64,000 nucleotides of DNA from Rhynchopus sp. YZ270_cl-10 (taxonomy: Eukaryota > Euglenozoa > Diplonemea > Diplonemida > Diplonemidae). The stretch is from contig OZ037892.1 in assembly GCA_964035575.1 (NCBI GenBank), positions 682,001 to 746,000 on the forward strand, in the 5' to 3' direction. The translations under genes were made by a program, and so were the position numbers. Position 1 is the first letter of the stretch. Each line of letters starts with the position of its first letter. The notes beneath the pieces are model-generated. The model saw only the letters and a list, made by a program, of their open reading frames with translations. It was not told the DNA's origin and searched no databases. Shown here in pieces: positions 53,201 to 61,765 of the stretch.

Positions 53201-55778
53201 GAAAGATAGGGTGCGAAAACGTTCAATTCCGGGGTCGGACGGTCAAAAATATGCATCTGGGGCGAGCGAGTGGGCGGCGGGAGAATGGGTACTATGTACT
53301 GGGTACTATACAGTGTACTTTGTACGGTGAGGAAATCTCCTCTTTGGGTCCAACACAGCGATGTCTCTAAATTTGATTTTTTTTGTCAAAAGTTGTCGAT
53401 TTTTTTTTCTTTGGATTTATTTTTGACAAATCTTTCAATTGCGACCATTTTTGTCAACTGGAAACACACTCCACGGTACGCAACTTTTGGTGGAGCCGAC
53501 CACTCTTTCTGCACTGAAAATCCCCTGTATTACATGCACAAAGCATTGGAGCCACTTTTTTTTGACTTCTACTCCACTAAAATGGTCGATTTTTTTTTCT
53601 ATGAAACGCGGGGAGCTCGGAAATCCATATACGCTCATTTTCGGGGTGTTTGGAAAATAACTTCTCACCTGAGGCGGCGGAGAGCAAAAGTTTTTATTGT
53701 TCACTTTGTCAAAATCTCTTTGTTTTTCTCTTTGTCTATTTTTCCTGCATTTTTTATTCTCTTCTTTGTACTTTCTTTTGTTTTGGTTGTTGTTAGATAA
53801 GCTCAATCGCCTATCGAGTTCTGTGAATAGCACGGAACTCCTTTTCATGTGTATCCATGGAAATCAGTATCATATGTGATACCGGGGAAAATTTTTGAAA
53901 AAAGGTGTCGTTTGAGAAAAACAAACAAACGGACGCGCTGTGTGAAAAACGAGTGTTTCTCTGCGCGTGATATTTTGTGGGGAAGAATAAAACATTATGA
54001 AAAAAGCTCGTTGCGTTCCCACTATCGTTTCCGCTGCGCTCTCACTAGCGTTCCCACTCCATTCGGTTTTCTCTTACTTAGAAAAAACTGCCGACGTCAT
54101 TTCAGAAAATAATTTTTTTTTATTTTTTTGAAATTTTTTTGGGATTGAAATCAGGGGATCGAAATGAGTTAAATGCGGGGTCGTAGGCTCAAAAATTTGC
54201 ATCTGTGGTTTATTAAGTGAACGAGGCCCCGAAGTATACGGCTAAGCAGATTTTGGCTGATATCTATTATAATTAATATAAAAATACTTTATTTACTACG
54301 TATTTGGTACGTAAATACTTTATTTACTACGTATTTTGCGCGTATTTTGCGGCTAATCTTGCTACGTACGTAGTATTATTTTTACGTACTACGTATTTTA
54401 TTATTTTAATTAAAAAGCCGCGTATTACGTACGTACCTAATATGTATGTGAAGAGTTGTGAATTGAAATGAAAATTTTGTATTTTTTCGATACCCCAAAC
54501 ACAGAATAAAATTACAAAAAAAACAGCTCCATCCGCCGTTTGGAGGACGACATCGTTCATTTGACGGATCTGCGGGAGAGCCGCAAAAGCAATGTTGCGC
54601 GCATCTGCAAAGAGATCTCCGAGCACCTTGTGAACGAGAACATTGCACGCCACCCCATCGACACTAAGGTGCTGGACTACATGCGCACGAAGGACTACCG
54701 CCGCATTGGGATCAGCAGCGACCGCATCCACCAGCTGGTACAGCGCAACGAGTACCTCATTAAGGAGGAGAAACAGCTTGAACTCTTCATGGAAGACGTC
54801 AAGAAGAAGCTTAAGCTGATCGAAGACCGCCAAGCCCTGCTCAACGTCATCCTCAATGTCGAATCTGCCGCCGGCGCACCCCAACGTCTCTTCGGCGACT
54901 CAACCAAACTCGTCAAAGAAACTGAATTCCGCCGCAACGCCTACATCCGCTTACTAGGCCTCGAGCGCGTCATCCACAAGGCTCTAGTAGACTGGCACCG
55001 TTCCCATGGGGCACGCTTTATGTACAAAGGGGTAGACTACCTAGAAGCAATGGAAGAGGATTTGAAGACCCGGGTAGTCCCTCATGTGTTCCCCCGCCCC
55101 GACGATATGGAGTCGCGAACGACAGATTTCACCTATGTTGTGCAGCAGGCCTGTACAGCGTTACCTTCTGCAGACCTTGATGACATGGCGTGGACACGGA
55201 ATGAGGTGTCGGATGTCTCGGAAAGCTTGTTACAGAGGGATAAAAGGATTTTGTTGAAGAATGGATGGCTGCCTCCTGAGTCTGAAGAGAGTATCATCAT
55301 GTCGGGCATGCATGCAGAGAGGAGGAAACGACTGAAGGAGAACCGAGACGCTCCCTTCGAAGAGGAAACAAGGAAGACAGCGAAGTTCCAGCCGCCGGAA
55401 ATTCCATTGCGGAGGAGGGAGTGTGATGCAGAGCATGTGGACGGTGCGCCGTGTCAGTTTCCAGTCCTAGATGACATCCTAGGGACAGGGACAACGCATC
55501 TCCCGCCAAAGGCACCGTGTGTCTTCAAGACGGATCCCCACCTCCTCCTCCCCACCCCTCCCCGTGTGCGTGCCCAGCATGTCCGTCTCCGTCAGCATCA
55601 TATACAACGGATGCGTTCCGCAAAGCATAACTGTGAATGTAAACTCGACCACGCAGTGCTTCTCAAAGAAGAGCGGGCGGCGGACAAGGTGGTGTACAAG
55701 CCGGTTGTTCGGGCAGGGTCTGCACGGCAAAAATTCGGGCATAAAGGGAAAATTATGTTTGGAAGCTTCAATCATTGA
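50239..55778 (+). CDS. MAP65/Ase1/PRC1-like microtubule-bundling protein, 2 exons
   Basis: Exon 1 is 50239-50819 (ends CGCAAG|GTATCA) and exon 2 is 54527-55778 (after AAAAACAG). The join keeps frame and gives 610 residues. The protein is helical, with coiled-coil-prone stretches (DIDEQQKRLLTLATNLQVDM and LIKEEKQLELFMEDVKKKLK). A region near residues 325-375 reads FRRNAYIRLLGLERVIHKAL then VDWHRSHGARFMYKGVDYLE. That parallels the MAP65/PRC1 pattern in which an Arg-rich helix and conserved wE..g..F.ydG..lLe motif end the spectrin-like domain. Members cross-link antiparallel microtubules in the spindle midzone. The C-terminus is basic (RAGSARQKFGHKGKIMFGSF), suiting microtubule binding. Family assignment is from pattern memory. 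The ATG follows a pure C/T tract, and an extra upstream exon cannot be ruled out. Confidence 0.7.
51654..52781 (+). CDS. transposase-like protein with BED-type zinc finger, truncated
   Basis: This 375-residue frame starts at MSASGKRAASTKKKSHRSSL. A zinc-finger-like unit lies near residues 33-60 (FCEACNGPRSNWDLDSL, QHLTGIKHTE), the C-x2-C...H-x5-H layout of BED fingers. An acidic linker follows (DDADKNDDEAEDEDEEEKEV). Around residue 175-205 IQLLFDGAVVLGNHILAVSG has the strand-Asp-strand look of an RNase H-fold transposase start. A poly-Lys run near 241-245 comes from a 12-base A run (52376-52388) that duplicates a nearby DDVGF segment. The later conserved half of a transposase is absent: the frame ends just before the palindrome (52775-52930) and the nested element (52950-54275). 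It is probably the disabled transposase of the T6 element, although the 6-bp duplication is not that of hAT elements. Confidence 0.6.
   Translation: MSASGKRAASTKKKSHRSSLLDRGFKETDEVVFCEACNGPRSNWDLDSLRQHLTGIKHTELLARLMEKKGTKVKKTHPEDDADKNDDEAEDEDEEEKEVRVTTGLFSKTEKNKMFARAALYGGSTSGQARHFRNAAAKLYGDPSISKGALVEMHIDKIFQEDMEVVLEDLQRSGTIQLLFDGAVVLGNHILAVSGGSTGKWIDTFVNRTTGVQEHFVQSGSCGHVAEVSQGFNETDDVGFKKKKKDDVGFMSITIRTRFEKMVNAMKVNYRPSTQSLLANLQEMWQNHLNFPQIQAGRYVHPEMVRTFMLAKIISERSSKALRDLHFERTTGREKFYIHISLTNRSSCPILVLLLKPGSRRFSSADATCSCTTVK
52775..52930. repeat. GTAACCCACTTG palindromic element
   Basis: GTAACCCACTTGTAAC, GTTACAAGTGGGTTACATGT and the later GTATGTAACCCACTTGG form nested inverted repeats, with CCACC/GGTGG inner arms. 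It is a likely MITE inserted at or just after the end of the BED-finger frame. Confidence 0.5.
52950..54275. mobile_element. 1.3 kb inverted-repeat element nested in T6 copy 2
   Basis: ATATCAGCCAAAATCTGCTT then AGCCGTATA at about 52959 is mirrored near 54240-54262, flanked by AT-rich TTATAATA sequence on both sides. The interior has no convincing gene. The exact ends and target duplication are not resolved. Confidence 0.65.
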
Positions 55779-56439
55779 AACCATAAAATTCAAGGTGGTG
55801 CAAAGGCGTCTGACTCCCAAGAAATACCAAAAATGTATTTCAAAGCTATTGTTTGATAGTCTACAATGTGCATCTGTCTTAAGGTGTCTGTATGTTATCA
55901 AATTTACTTCCTTTTGAAAGAGTCACAAAAAAGCCTCCCCCATGCCGGATCCTATTCGCCACAGCCAGCAAGCGTTACGGTGGTATCGGTACAAACTAGC
56001 TCCCCTTCCTGTACGCGTTGCTTATTCGTCTTTTGAAGTATTTTATTCGTTTTTTTTAGTACGCTTTTTTTTTTTTTTTTTTTTTTTTGGCAGAACGTCA
56101 ACGTGGGTGAGGTGGTTTCCATCACCTTCTTCCCCCCTTTTTTTGGTATATCATATTCTCTCTGTATTTATTCTTGACCGCTGATTTGCATTTTTTTGCC
56201 ATTTTTTTCTACCACTTGCTTTCGCAAGGTTTGACCTAGGAGGGGTATGAAAAGAGGGACTTCAGATGTCTCTTGTTTTGTATTGCAATCGGGTAGTTTA
56301 TTTCGGGTACATCGTCAAAAAAATTTTTTGTACACACTTTTTCTCCACGAACAAACGCCTCCCCTCCCCCTTCCCACCCAGTAGACCACAAAACGACATT
56401 TATCCCCCCCCGGGATTCCCCCCCCCCCCCCCCCCCCTA

Positions 56440-56638
56440 GGCATAGTGTGCAGACGAACATTTTTGGTTCGTCGACGAACAAAATGTTCGTCGGTTTTGT
56501 TCGTCGATGTTCGTCGACGAACATCGACGAACAGGTCCCTGCCACACGGGCAACCCACGACGAACATCGACGAACAATTTTTTTTTTTCCCCCCACGACG
56601 AACATCGACGAACATTTTGTTCGTCTGCACACTATGCC
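56440..56638. mobile_element. GACGAAC-rich MITE, copy B
   Basis: GGCATAGTGTGCAGACGAAC at 56440 is mirrored perfectly by GTTCGTCTGCACACTATGCC ending at 56638, with TA on both sides. The interior is made of GTTCGTCGA/TCGACGAAC units as in copy A (46123-46300). The right-hand TA is also the left boundary of the palindrome that follows. Confidence 0.88.
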
Positions 56639-56640
56639 TA

Positions 56641-57825
56641 GGTGGGGGCAAAACCTTCAGGACGGGTGAGGCATTTTGACTTTTTTGGACTTCCGCGCAA
56701 AGTACCCACAAACCACCCCTCATACCCACCCAGAAATGGGTCAGAAACACCCTGTGACCCGAAAATCCATGCTAAGGGCGACTCAGAATATGAAAAAATG
56801 CAAAAAAATAGTGAAAAAGTGGCCTTTTGACGGTTTTGGCCATGTTGGGTAAAATGGCCATTTTTGGACAAAAAAATCAAAAAAACAGCAAAATTTCGAC
56901 GTCATGACAGCTGCTTGGGCACAAACCTACCCCAGGGAGGTCCTGTGAGTCCATTCCGACCTGTTTTGGACACTTTAGGTACTTTTTTTGGCCGTTTTTT
57001 GGTGTTTTTAGGTCAAAAAATACCCTGGACTTTACCCTGGACGTCCCTGGGCCGCGACTTGCGCCCTGCTTTCAGACCCACTCTGGGCCAAAAAATGGGT
57101 GAAAACCCCCGAAAAAGCACTCCGGGAACCCAGATAGTTCCAAATATCCACTAGAAACCCACCCAAACACCTCAAAAACATGCCAGAAAATATTTTCAAA
57201 AACACACTTTTTTCAAAAAGTTCATCTGGGCAGGTTCCATAATGACTTATTTGAAAAAGTGTGTTTTTAAAAATATTTTTCTGGCATGTTTTTGAGGTGT
57301 TTGGGTGGGTTTCTGGTGGATATTTGGAACTATCTGGGTTCCCGGAGTGCTTTTTCGGGGGTTTTCACCCATTTTTTGGCCCAGAGTGGGTCTGAAAGCA
57401 GGGCGCAAGTCCGGTCCGGGGATAGTCCGGGGATAGTCCGGGGATGTTTTTTGACCTAAAAACACCAAAAAACGGCCAAAAAAAGTACCTAAAGTGTCCA
57501 AAACAGGTCGGAATAGACTCACAGGACCTCCCTGGGGTAGGTTTGTGCCCAAGCAGCTGTCATGACGTCGAAATTTTGCTGTTTTTTTGATTTTTTTGTC
57601 CAAAAATGGCCATTTTACCCAACATGGCCAAAACCGTCAAAAGGCCACTTTTTCACTATTTTTTTGCATTTTTTCATATTCTGAGTCGCCCTTAGCATGG
57701 ATTTTCGGGTCACAGGGTGTTTCTGACCCATTTCTGGGTGGGTATGAGGGGTGGTTTGTACGTACTTTGCGCGGAAGTCCAAAAAAGTCAAAATGCCTCA
57801 AAAAAATAGGGGTTTTGCCCCCACC
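56641..57825. mobile_element. 1185-bp foldback element (near-perfect palindrome)
   Basis: The left arm from GGTGGGGGCAAAACC (56641) is mirrored by the right arm ending GGTTTTGCCCCCACC (57825). Arms of about 570 bp enclose a loop of about 35 bp near 57217-57252. TA lies on both sides (56639-56640, 57826-57827). Identity is very high except near 57020-57060 versus 57415-57450, where short repeats (TCCGGGGATAG) differ. Open frames in both arms are mirror images of each other and are not genes. Confidence 0.88.
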
Positions 57826-57896
57826 TACCCCCCCCCCCCCCCTAATTTCCACCTCCCCTACCTCATCACACTGTCAGAGCTTTGTATAAAAAAGCT

Positions 57897-57970
57897 TGTG
57901 CTTTCATCCGGATGGCTGGCATCGTACGTGGGTCAGTCGGAGGTGCCTGCATTACTAACTTCACTTTGTA
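57897..57970 (+). repeat. dispersed repeat E copy
   Basis: GCTTTCATCCGGATGGCTGG, CATCGTACGTGGGTCAGTCG and GAGGTGCCTGCATTACTAAC are readable. It lies 37 bp upstream of the deaminase ATG, so it may be part of that gene's leader or promoter. Confidence 0.7.
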
Positions 57971-58006
57971 TTTCAAGACACCTTTATCACCATATCTCCA
58001 GGCATC

Positions 58007-59437
58007 ATGGAACCTTCTACACTACCCGATGCAACAGACGCAGGGGTGGCAGATGTTCCTGCCCCTGCCCCTGCACCAAGCCTCCCCACGCTTCCCACCG
58101 AAGCTTCTGCACCGACCCCCTCCACGAAACAGGCCCTTCGCCATGCAGAGAAACCACGCGACGCAAGCTGCGCCTTAGCTGATGTCATTGCTTCCTGCGC
58201 GCTTTCGCAGTGGCGCACCCTCTCCTCCCTCCCAGAGGGGGACTCCTCTATCCCTGGAAGCAACGGCCTCAAGCTTGCACGACAAACTGTTGTAGCTGCG
58301 TTAGTCTCCGTGACTCTCCCCAGCGATGACCCATTAGACGCCAACGCTAAGGTGCAGTGCATTGCGATAGGCCAGGGGACAAAGTTTTTGGGTCCTTCTT
58401 TCGTGGCTTCCGCAGATGCTTCTGTAGTGGTAGACAGCCATGCGGAGGTATTGGCGAAAAGGGCGTTTAAAAGGTTTCTTATTGGGGGTGGTCGTCTTCC
58501 TGAAGGGGCTTTTCTTGCGTTGTACACCTCAAGCGCGCCGTGTGGAAATAGTTGTGTTAAAAAATGGGCGAAAAATAGCGCAAAAGGTGTCGATACGTTG
58601 CCGCACAGTGCGTTTAATGTTTCGCAGAGACGTGAAGGGCAGGTTGCTGTGTCGGTGAAGGGCGAGCATATTTTGCATGGGGAGGAGCTGCCGGCTCCTG
58701 CAGATGGGATTCGTCTTTGGGCAAATGGAGCGTCAGCAGCCTCAGGAACCACGCCGGCATCGTATTTGCTGGAGGGGGTAGATGGGGGCTCTAGATCCCC
58801 TTATATTGCGAGCTGTTCTGACAAAATCGCGTCCTGGTGTGTCCTTGGTGTGCAAGGTTCTGCGTGCAGGGCATTGCTCCCTGCCCCAGTGTTCCCTCGA
58901 TATGTTGTAGTCGGTCGTAAATTTGGTGATGCAACCCTCCGTCGAGCCCTCTGCTGCCGTCTTGCCTCCCACAAACCCTTTCAACCCCACGTACACCATC
59001 CCCTCATGCTCCGGACCTCCTTGAATCTTGACGATTCGGTCTTTTCTGACAATGATGGTGCACAGTTTGACTCCCCTCTATGCACCTGGTGGTGTATCGG
59101 TGAGGAGTCTCTAGGCTGCATCAATGGTGCAACAGGGAGGACTCCGGAAGGGGGTGTTTCGGTGATATCTCCGCAGGGGCTTCGGGAGGGGTGGGATGGA
59201 GAGGGTGGTGGAGGCGATGGTGGCTTTGCCACCTACGAAGCAGCAAAGGAAGGGGCGGAGGACCTGGCCGCATTGAAGGGACAGCTCTATTCACACCCGA
59301 AGCTGCTGTTTCCATATCCATCGAAGCACTGTCAACCACAGCAGCGTGCAGTGAAACGGAGACGGGTAGAGAGTAGAGAGGAACAAAAGGAAAGAAAAGA
59401 AGAAGAAGTTGAAAAGCAAGCAAAAGAAGAGAAGTAA
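58007..59437 (+). CDS. ADAT1: tRNA-specific adenosine deaminase (ADAT1/Tad1-like)
   Basis: The predicted enzyme converts adenosine to inosine in tRNA (A37 of tRNA-Ala for the ADAT1/Tad1 family). It has 476 residues. The deaminase motifs are all present: DSHAEVLAKRAFKRFLIGG with the zinc-binding His145 and proton-shuttling Glu147, SSAPCGNSCVKKWAKNSAKG with PCG at 178-180, and SCSDKIASWCVLGVQGSACR with Cys270. The wording SCSDKIA.W...G.QG is shared with ADAR/ADAT1 catalytic domains. There is no double-stranded RNA-binding domain, favouring ADAT1 over ADAR. The N-terminal 45 residues are Pro/Ala-rich and the C-terminus is a Lys/Glu-rich tail. The ATG follows TCTCCAG|GCATC, a possible splice or trans-splice acceptor. 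It is followed on the same strand by two more genes. Confidence 0.88.
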   Translation: MEPSTLPDATDAGVADVPAPAPAPSLPTLPTEASAPTPSTKQALRHAEKPRDASCALADVIASCALSQWRTLSSLPEGDSSIPGSNGLKLARQTVVAALVSVTLPSDDPLDANAKVQCIAIGQGTKFLGPSFVASADASVVVDSHAEVLAKRAFKRFLIGGGRLPEGAFLALYTSSAPCGNSCVKKWAKNSAKGVDTLPHSAFNVSQRREGQVAVSVKGEHILHGEELPAPADGIRLWANGASAASGTTPASYLLEGVDGGSRSPYIASCSDKIASWCVLGVQGSACRALLPAPVFPRYVVVGRKFGDATLRRALCCRLASHKPFQPHVHHPLMLRTSLNLDDSVFSDNDGAQFDSPLCTWWCIGEESLGCINGATGRTPEGGVSVISPQGLREGWDGEGGGGDGGFATYEAAKEGAEDLAALKGQLYSHPKLLFPYPSKHCQPQQRAVKRRRVESREEQKERKEEEVEKQAKEEK

Positions 59438-59462
59438 AAGGGGGAAGTCTGTGACCTTTTTA

Positions 59463-59535
59463 GTGATGTAAACCTCGAAACGGATGTACCGGTCGTAAGG
59501 TACATTGTCATGAGATGGCTATTTCAAGTCAACTA
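59463..59535 (+). repeat. dispersed repeat D, short copy
   Basis: GATGTAAACCTCGAAACGGA, GGTCGTAAGGTACATTGTCA and GCTATTTCAAGTCAAC are readable, a shortened version of 34002-34125. It lies just after the deaminase stop codon. The rest of the 59438-59963 spacer shows nothing else recognisable. Confidence 0.6.
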
Positions 59536-59963
59536 TTTTTTTCTTCTCGAATATTTAAAGTCGGAAAAAAAAAAGAGGAAAATGAACCATGTGTTTGCTC
59601 TCTGTATCTTACCTCAAGATTGCATTGCTAGAGTTGAGTTCTTTTTCTCTGAAGGAAATATTGAGGCGGTTCGCCCAAAAAAAAAACAGACACCCCCTTC
59701 CTTCTTTTACCGTGCTGAGCAAAATATACAGAAAAGGTCCAAAATGTATTTCTGGACCATTTTTTGAAGCACGTGTCCTCTCTCTCTTTTAAAGTCACTA
59801 GCGTAACTTTGCTACGTCTAGGGAGACCTAGAGATCCATCAGAGTCTTGAAAGTTTGAAACCGGGGTTATTTTATTACTTTTTTGCCACGTACTCAAGGT
59901 TGTAACTCTCTCTCCCTCCCTCCCTCTTCTCCACCTCCATCACCCTTGCAGGCCTGGCATGCA

Positions 59964-60920
59964 ATGCCCCACCTTGCTGCCACCCTATGTCTCATAACAC
60001 TCTGCCCCATTGTGTCAGGGCTCTTCGAAAACGGCGCAGCACTGACTGATTCACGCGACTGCCGACTGTGCAAAAAACTACGCTTCTGCAGCGGCTTCAA
60101 AAACCACATGGCCGCAGACTGCGAAGGCGACGACGAGGAAGAAGACGCCGAGGACAAATGGGAGGAATACCAGGGCGGCACCTGCAACAGCGCAGCCTAC
60201 AAGCAATATGTCTGCGTCCGCAAGATGGATCCATGCAACAAACAGGGCCAGGTCATTTCCATCTGCAAAGGCACCTGCGTACAAGCCAAGACCACATGCG
60301 AAAAGAAAGGCCCTGCAACGTGCGAAGGGCTGCCAACAGAAAACTGCTGGAGCGCCCCTTTTGATACCTGCTCCGAGAAGAAGTGTTCCGCGGAACATCG
60401 GTATGGACTTTGCTCGAATCTTGCGGATACCCGAGCATTGCGGTGCGATGGGGAGCACGCTGCGCAGATGGAGATGGACAGTCTTGTTGCGCATAGCCAT
60501 GAGCAGGGGCGGAATGGGTTGGGGGGGAGCCGAGCATGCTCGCCAGAATTTTTGAAGACATACGTATGCCATGCTGCGATGCGTCCATGCACCGGAGATG
60601 GCGTAGCGCAGAATGTCTGCTACACAGACTGCTACCGCTACCAGCGGCACTGTCTCAAGCAGTCAGACGCTGTCGCCACAAAGCGCTGTGGGACCCACAC
60701 CGACTTCTACTGCGACCCCGTCTCCATCTACCTTGCGAAGGGAATAGAAGTCTACGTGACACATGATGAATCTTCGTACAGCCACAACGTTCTCATCACC
60801 CTAGTCATGTCGCTCTGTCTTCTCCAAATTCTTGTGCTAAAAGTCCTCCAACGAGCCAGCCCACCCCCCGCAAGCTCGTTGTCTTCTCATAATGCAAGGA
60901 ATTATGCCCCCTCAGGGTGA
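59964..60920 (+). CDS. membrane protein with two Frizzled-like cysteine-rich domains
   Basis: This 318-residue protein starts at MPHLAATLCLITLCPIVSGL, a clear signal peptide. The ATG at 59964 follows CCCTTGCAG|GCCTGGCATGCA; an upstream frame extension is not needed. Two homologous Cys-rich units follow an acidic spacer. Unit 1 includes CNSAAYKQYVCVRKMDPC and ICKGTCVQAKTTC. Unit 2 includes CSPEFLKTYVCHAAMRPC and VCYTDCYRYQRHCLKQ. Both match the C...yVC....PC.....C...C......C spacing of Frizzled-type domains. One membrane segment lies near residues 276-296 (NVLITLVMSLCLLQILVLKV) with a short cytoplasmic tail. It is therefore probably a type I surface protein with ligand-binding or adhesive ectodomains. 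The ligand is unknown. Confidence 0.75.
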   Translation: MPHLAATLCLITLCPIVSGLFENGAALTDSRDCRLCKKLRFCSGFKNHMAADCEGDDEEEDAEDKWEEYQGGTCNSAAYKQYVCVRKMDPCNKQGQVISICKGTCVQAKTTCEKKGPATCEGLPTENCWSAPFDTCSEKKCSAEHRYGLCSNLADTRALRCDGEHAAQMEMDSLVAHSHEQGRNGLGGSRACSPEFLKTYVCHAAMRPCTGDGVAQNVCYTDCYRYQRHCLKQSDAVATKRCGTHTDFYCDPVSIYLAKGIEVYVTHDESSYSHNVLITLVMSLCLLQILVLKVLQRASPPPASSLSSHNARNYAPSG

Positions 60921-61765
60921 AGGGAAGAAAAAAAAAGTTCTGTAGTGTGTCGTCTGGTGTAATGTCGAAACCTAGCCTTTTTCGGGTTGACGTTTGTAGG
61001 GCAGAACGTAACGTTTGATGTGTGATAGTTGCAAAAAAAAAGGGCAGAGCTTCCTGGCGAGGTCACTCATCTCTGGTACAGAGGGGAGTTTGAGGAAGAG
61101 ATGTGCACCCTTTATAAATAAAAATTTGAGTGCAGAACCGAACCCAACTGTCAATGCAACAAAAAAAAAGGAACCAGGACAACGAGAACAAACCGCTTTT
61201 GCTAGAGGTGATAATGCAATCCCAACGTAGTTTTTTTTTAAAGGTGACCAAGCAAAGGTGGTTTTACTAACTCCCCCCCTTTTTCCCGTCTTTCCACAAT
61301 AAAGTCGGAAGCCTACAAGAGAGGAAAACGGAGAAATGAGAGGGCAGCCTAACAGATAATGAAGTCGGGGAGAAACGGAGGGAGAGAGTGGCGGGTTGTG
61401 CGCAACTGGCTATCGTGAATGGGTCCTTCGCCGTTTTTCAGAAATAGAAAAAAAACAAAAAAAGCAAAGCAAAAAAAAACCTTTGCAGTTTTCTCAGAGA
61501 TATTTAAAAAAACGTTCGTTGTTACGTATTCAAATAAACCTACGTACAAAAAAAAAGACATGGCTAACAAAAAACGGTAATAGTGGAGTTCATCCTCGGG
61601 TGTCTACACTAATACAACCAAGTTTTCAAAAAAACGGGAATTTCATTTTTCTTCCCCACCCAACCCCTATTTCCCCAGAGGGGAGAGGGGAAGACGGGAG
61701 TCTCCCTGGATCACTCCTAGAAATTACTCCCATACCCCCCCTCATTAGGACAACACGGTCACAAC
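60921..61765. other. intergenic spacer with repeat G
   Basis: It is A-rich DNA with a repeat G copy at 61581-61632 (GTGGAGTTCATCCTCGGGTG, TCTACACTAATACAACCAAG). CATTAG|GACAACACGGTCACAAC precedes the cyclase ATG. No gene is supported. Confidence 0.6.

Larger units (their letters stand above)
51073..54448. mobile_element. element with 6-bp TSD, family T6 copy 2 (3.4 kb)
   Basis: CATACATAATAGGTACGTAC then GTAATACGCGG at 51073 is mirrored at 54448 (one base differs, CATACATATTAGG). TGAAGA flanks both sides (51067-51072, 54449-54454). Both terminal regions (51073-51300, 54290-54448) are rich in repeated TACTACGTA and GCGCGTATTT motifs. It encodes a BED-finger, hAT-like protein (51654-52781), followed by further insertions. 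It shares ends with 27241-28631. Confidence 0.85.
50989..54503. mobile_element. MITE of the 31795 family, split by a larger insertion
   Basis: The left end TGGTGTGTTCCGGGGTATGG then TTTACACAATTTTTCACAAC matches the MITE at 31795. The right end has GTTGTGAATTGAAATGAAAA and CGATACCCCAAACACA. GAATA flanks both sides (50984-50988, 54504-54508), a 5-bp duplication as at 31795. The right terminus is slightly decayed. Positions 51073-54448 are a later insertion. Confidence 0.6.
50820..54526 (+). other. 3.7 kb intron holding nested transposons
   Basis: It begins GTATCA and ends AAAAAAAACAG. Removing the MITE (50989-54503) and one TSD copy leaves an intron of about 187 bp, so nearly all its length is mobile DNA. 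The outer MITE ends 23 bp before the acceptor. Confidence 0.75.
55779..58006. other. intergenic stretch with MITE and giant palindrome
   Basis: After some 650 bp of T-rich DNA come the GACGAAC MITE copy B (56440-56638), a 1185-bp palindrome (56641-57825) and a repeat E copy (57897-57970). CATATCTCCAG|GCATC then precedes the next ATG. No additional gene is supported. Confidence 0.6.

Noticed and set aside
56642-57889. Paired similar frames reading in opposite directions
   Set aside because: They are mirror images created by the 1.19 kb palindrome, with no start context or domain.
59883-59963. Upstream start for the cysteine-rich membrane protein
   Set aside because: The longer frame begins at a non-ATG codon and would bury the obvious signal peptide. 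A splice-acceptor-like TTGCAG lies between it and the ATG at 59964.
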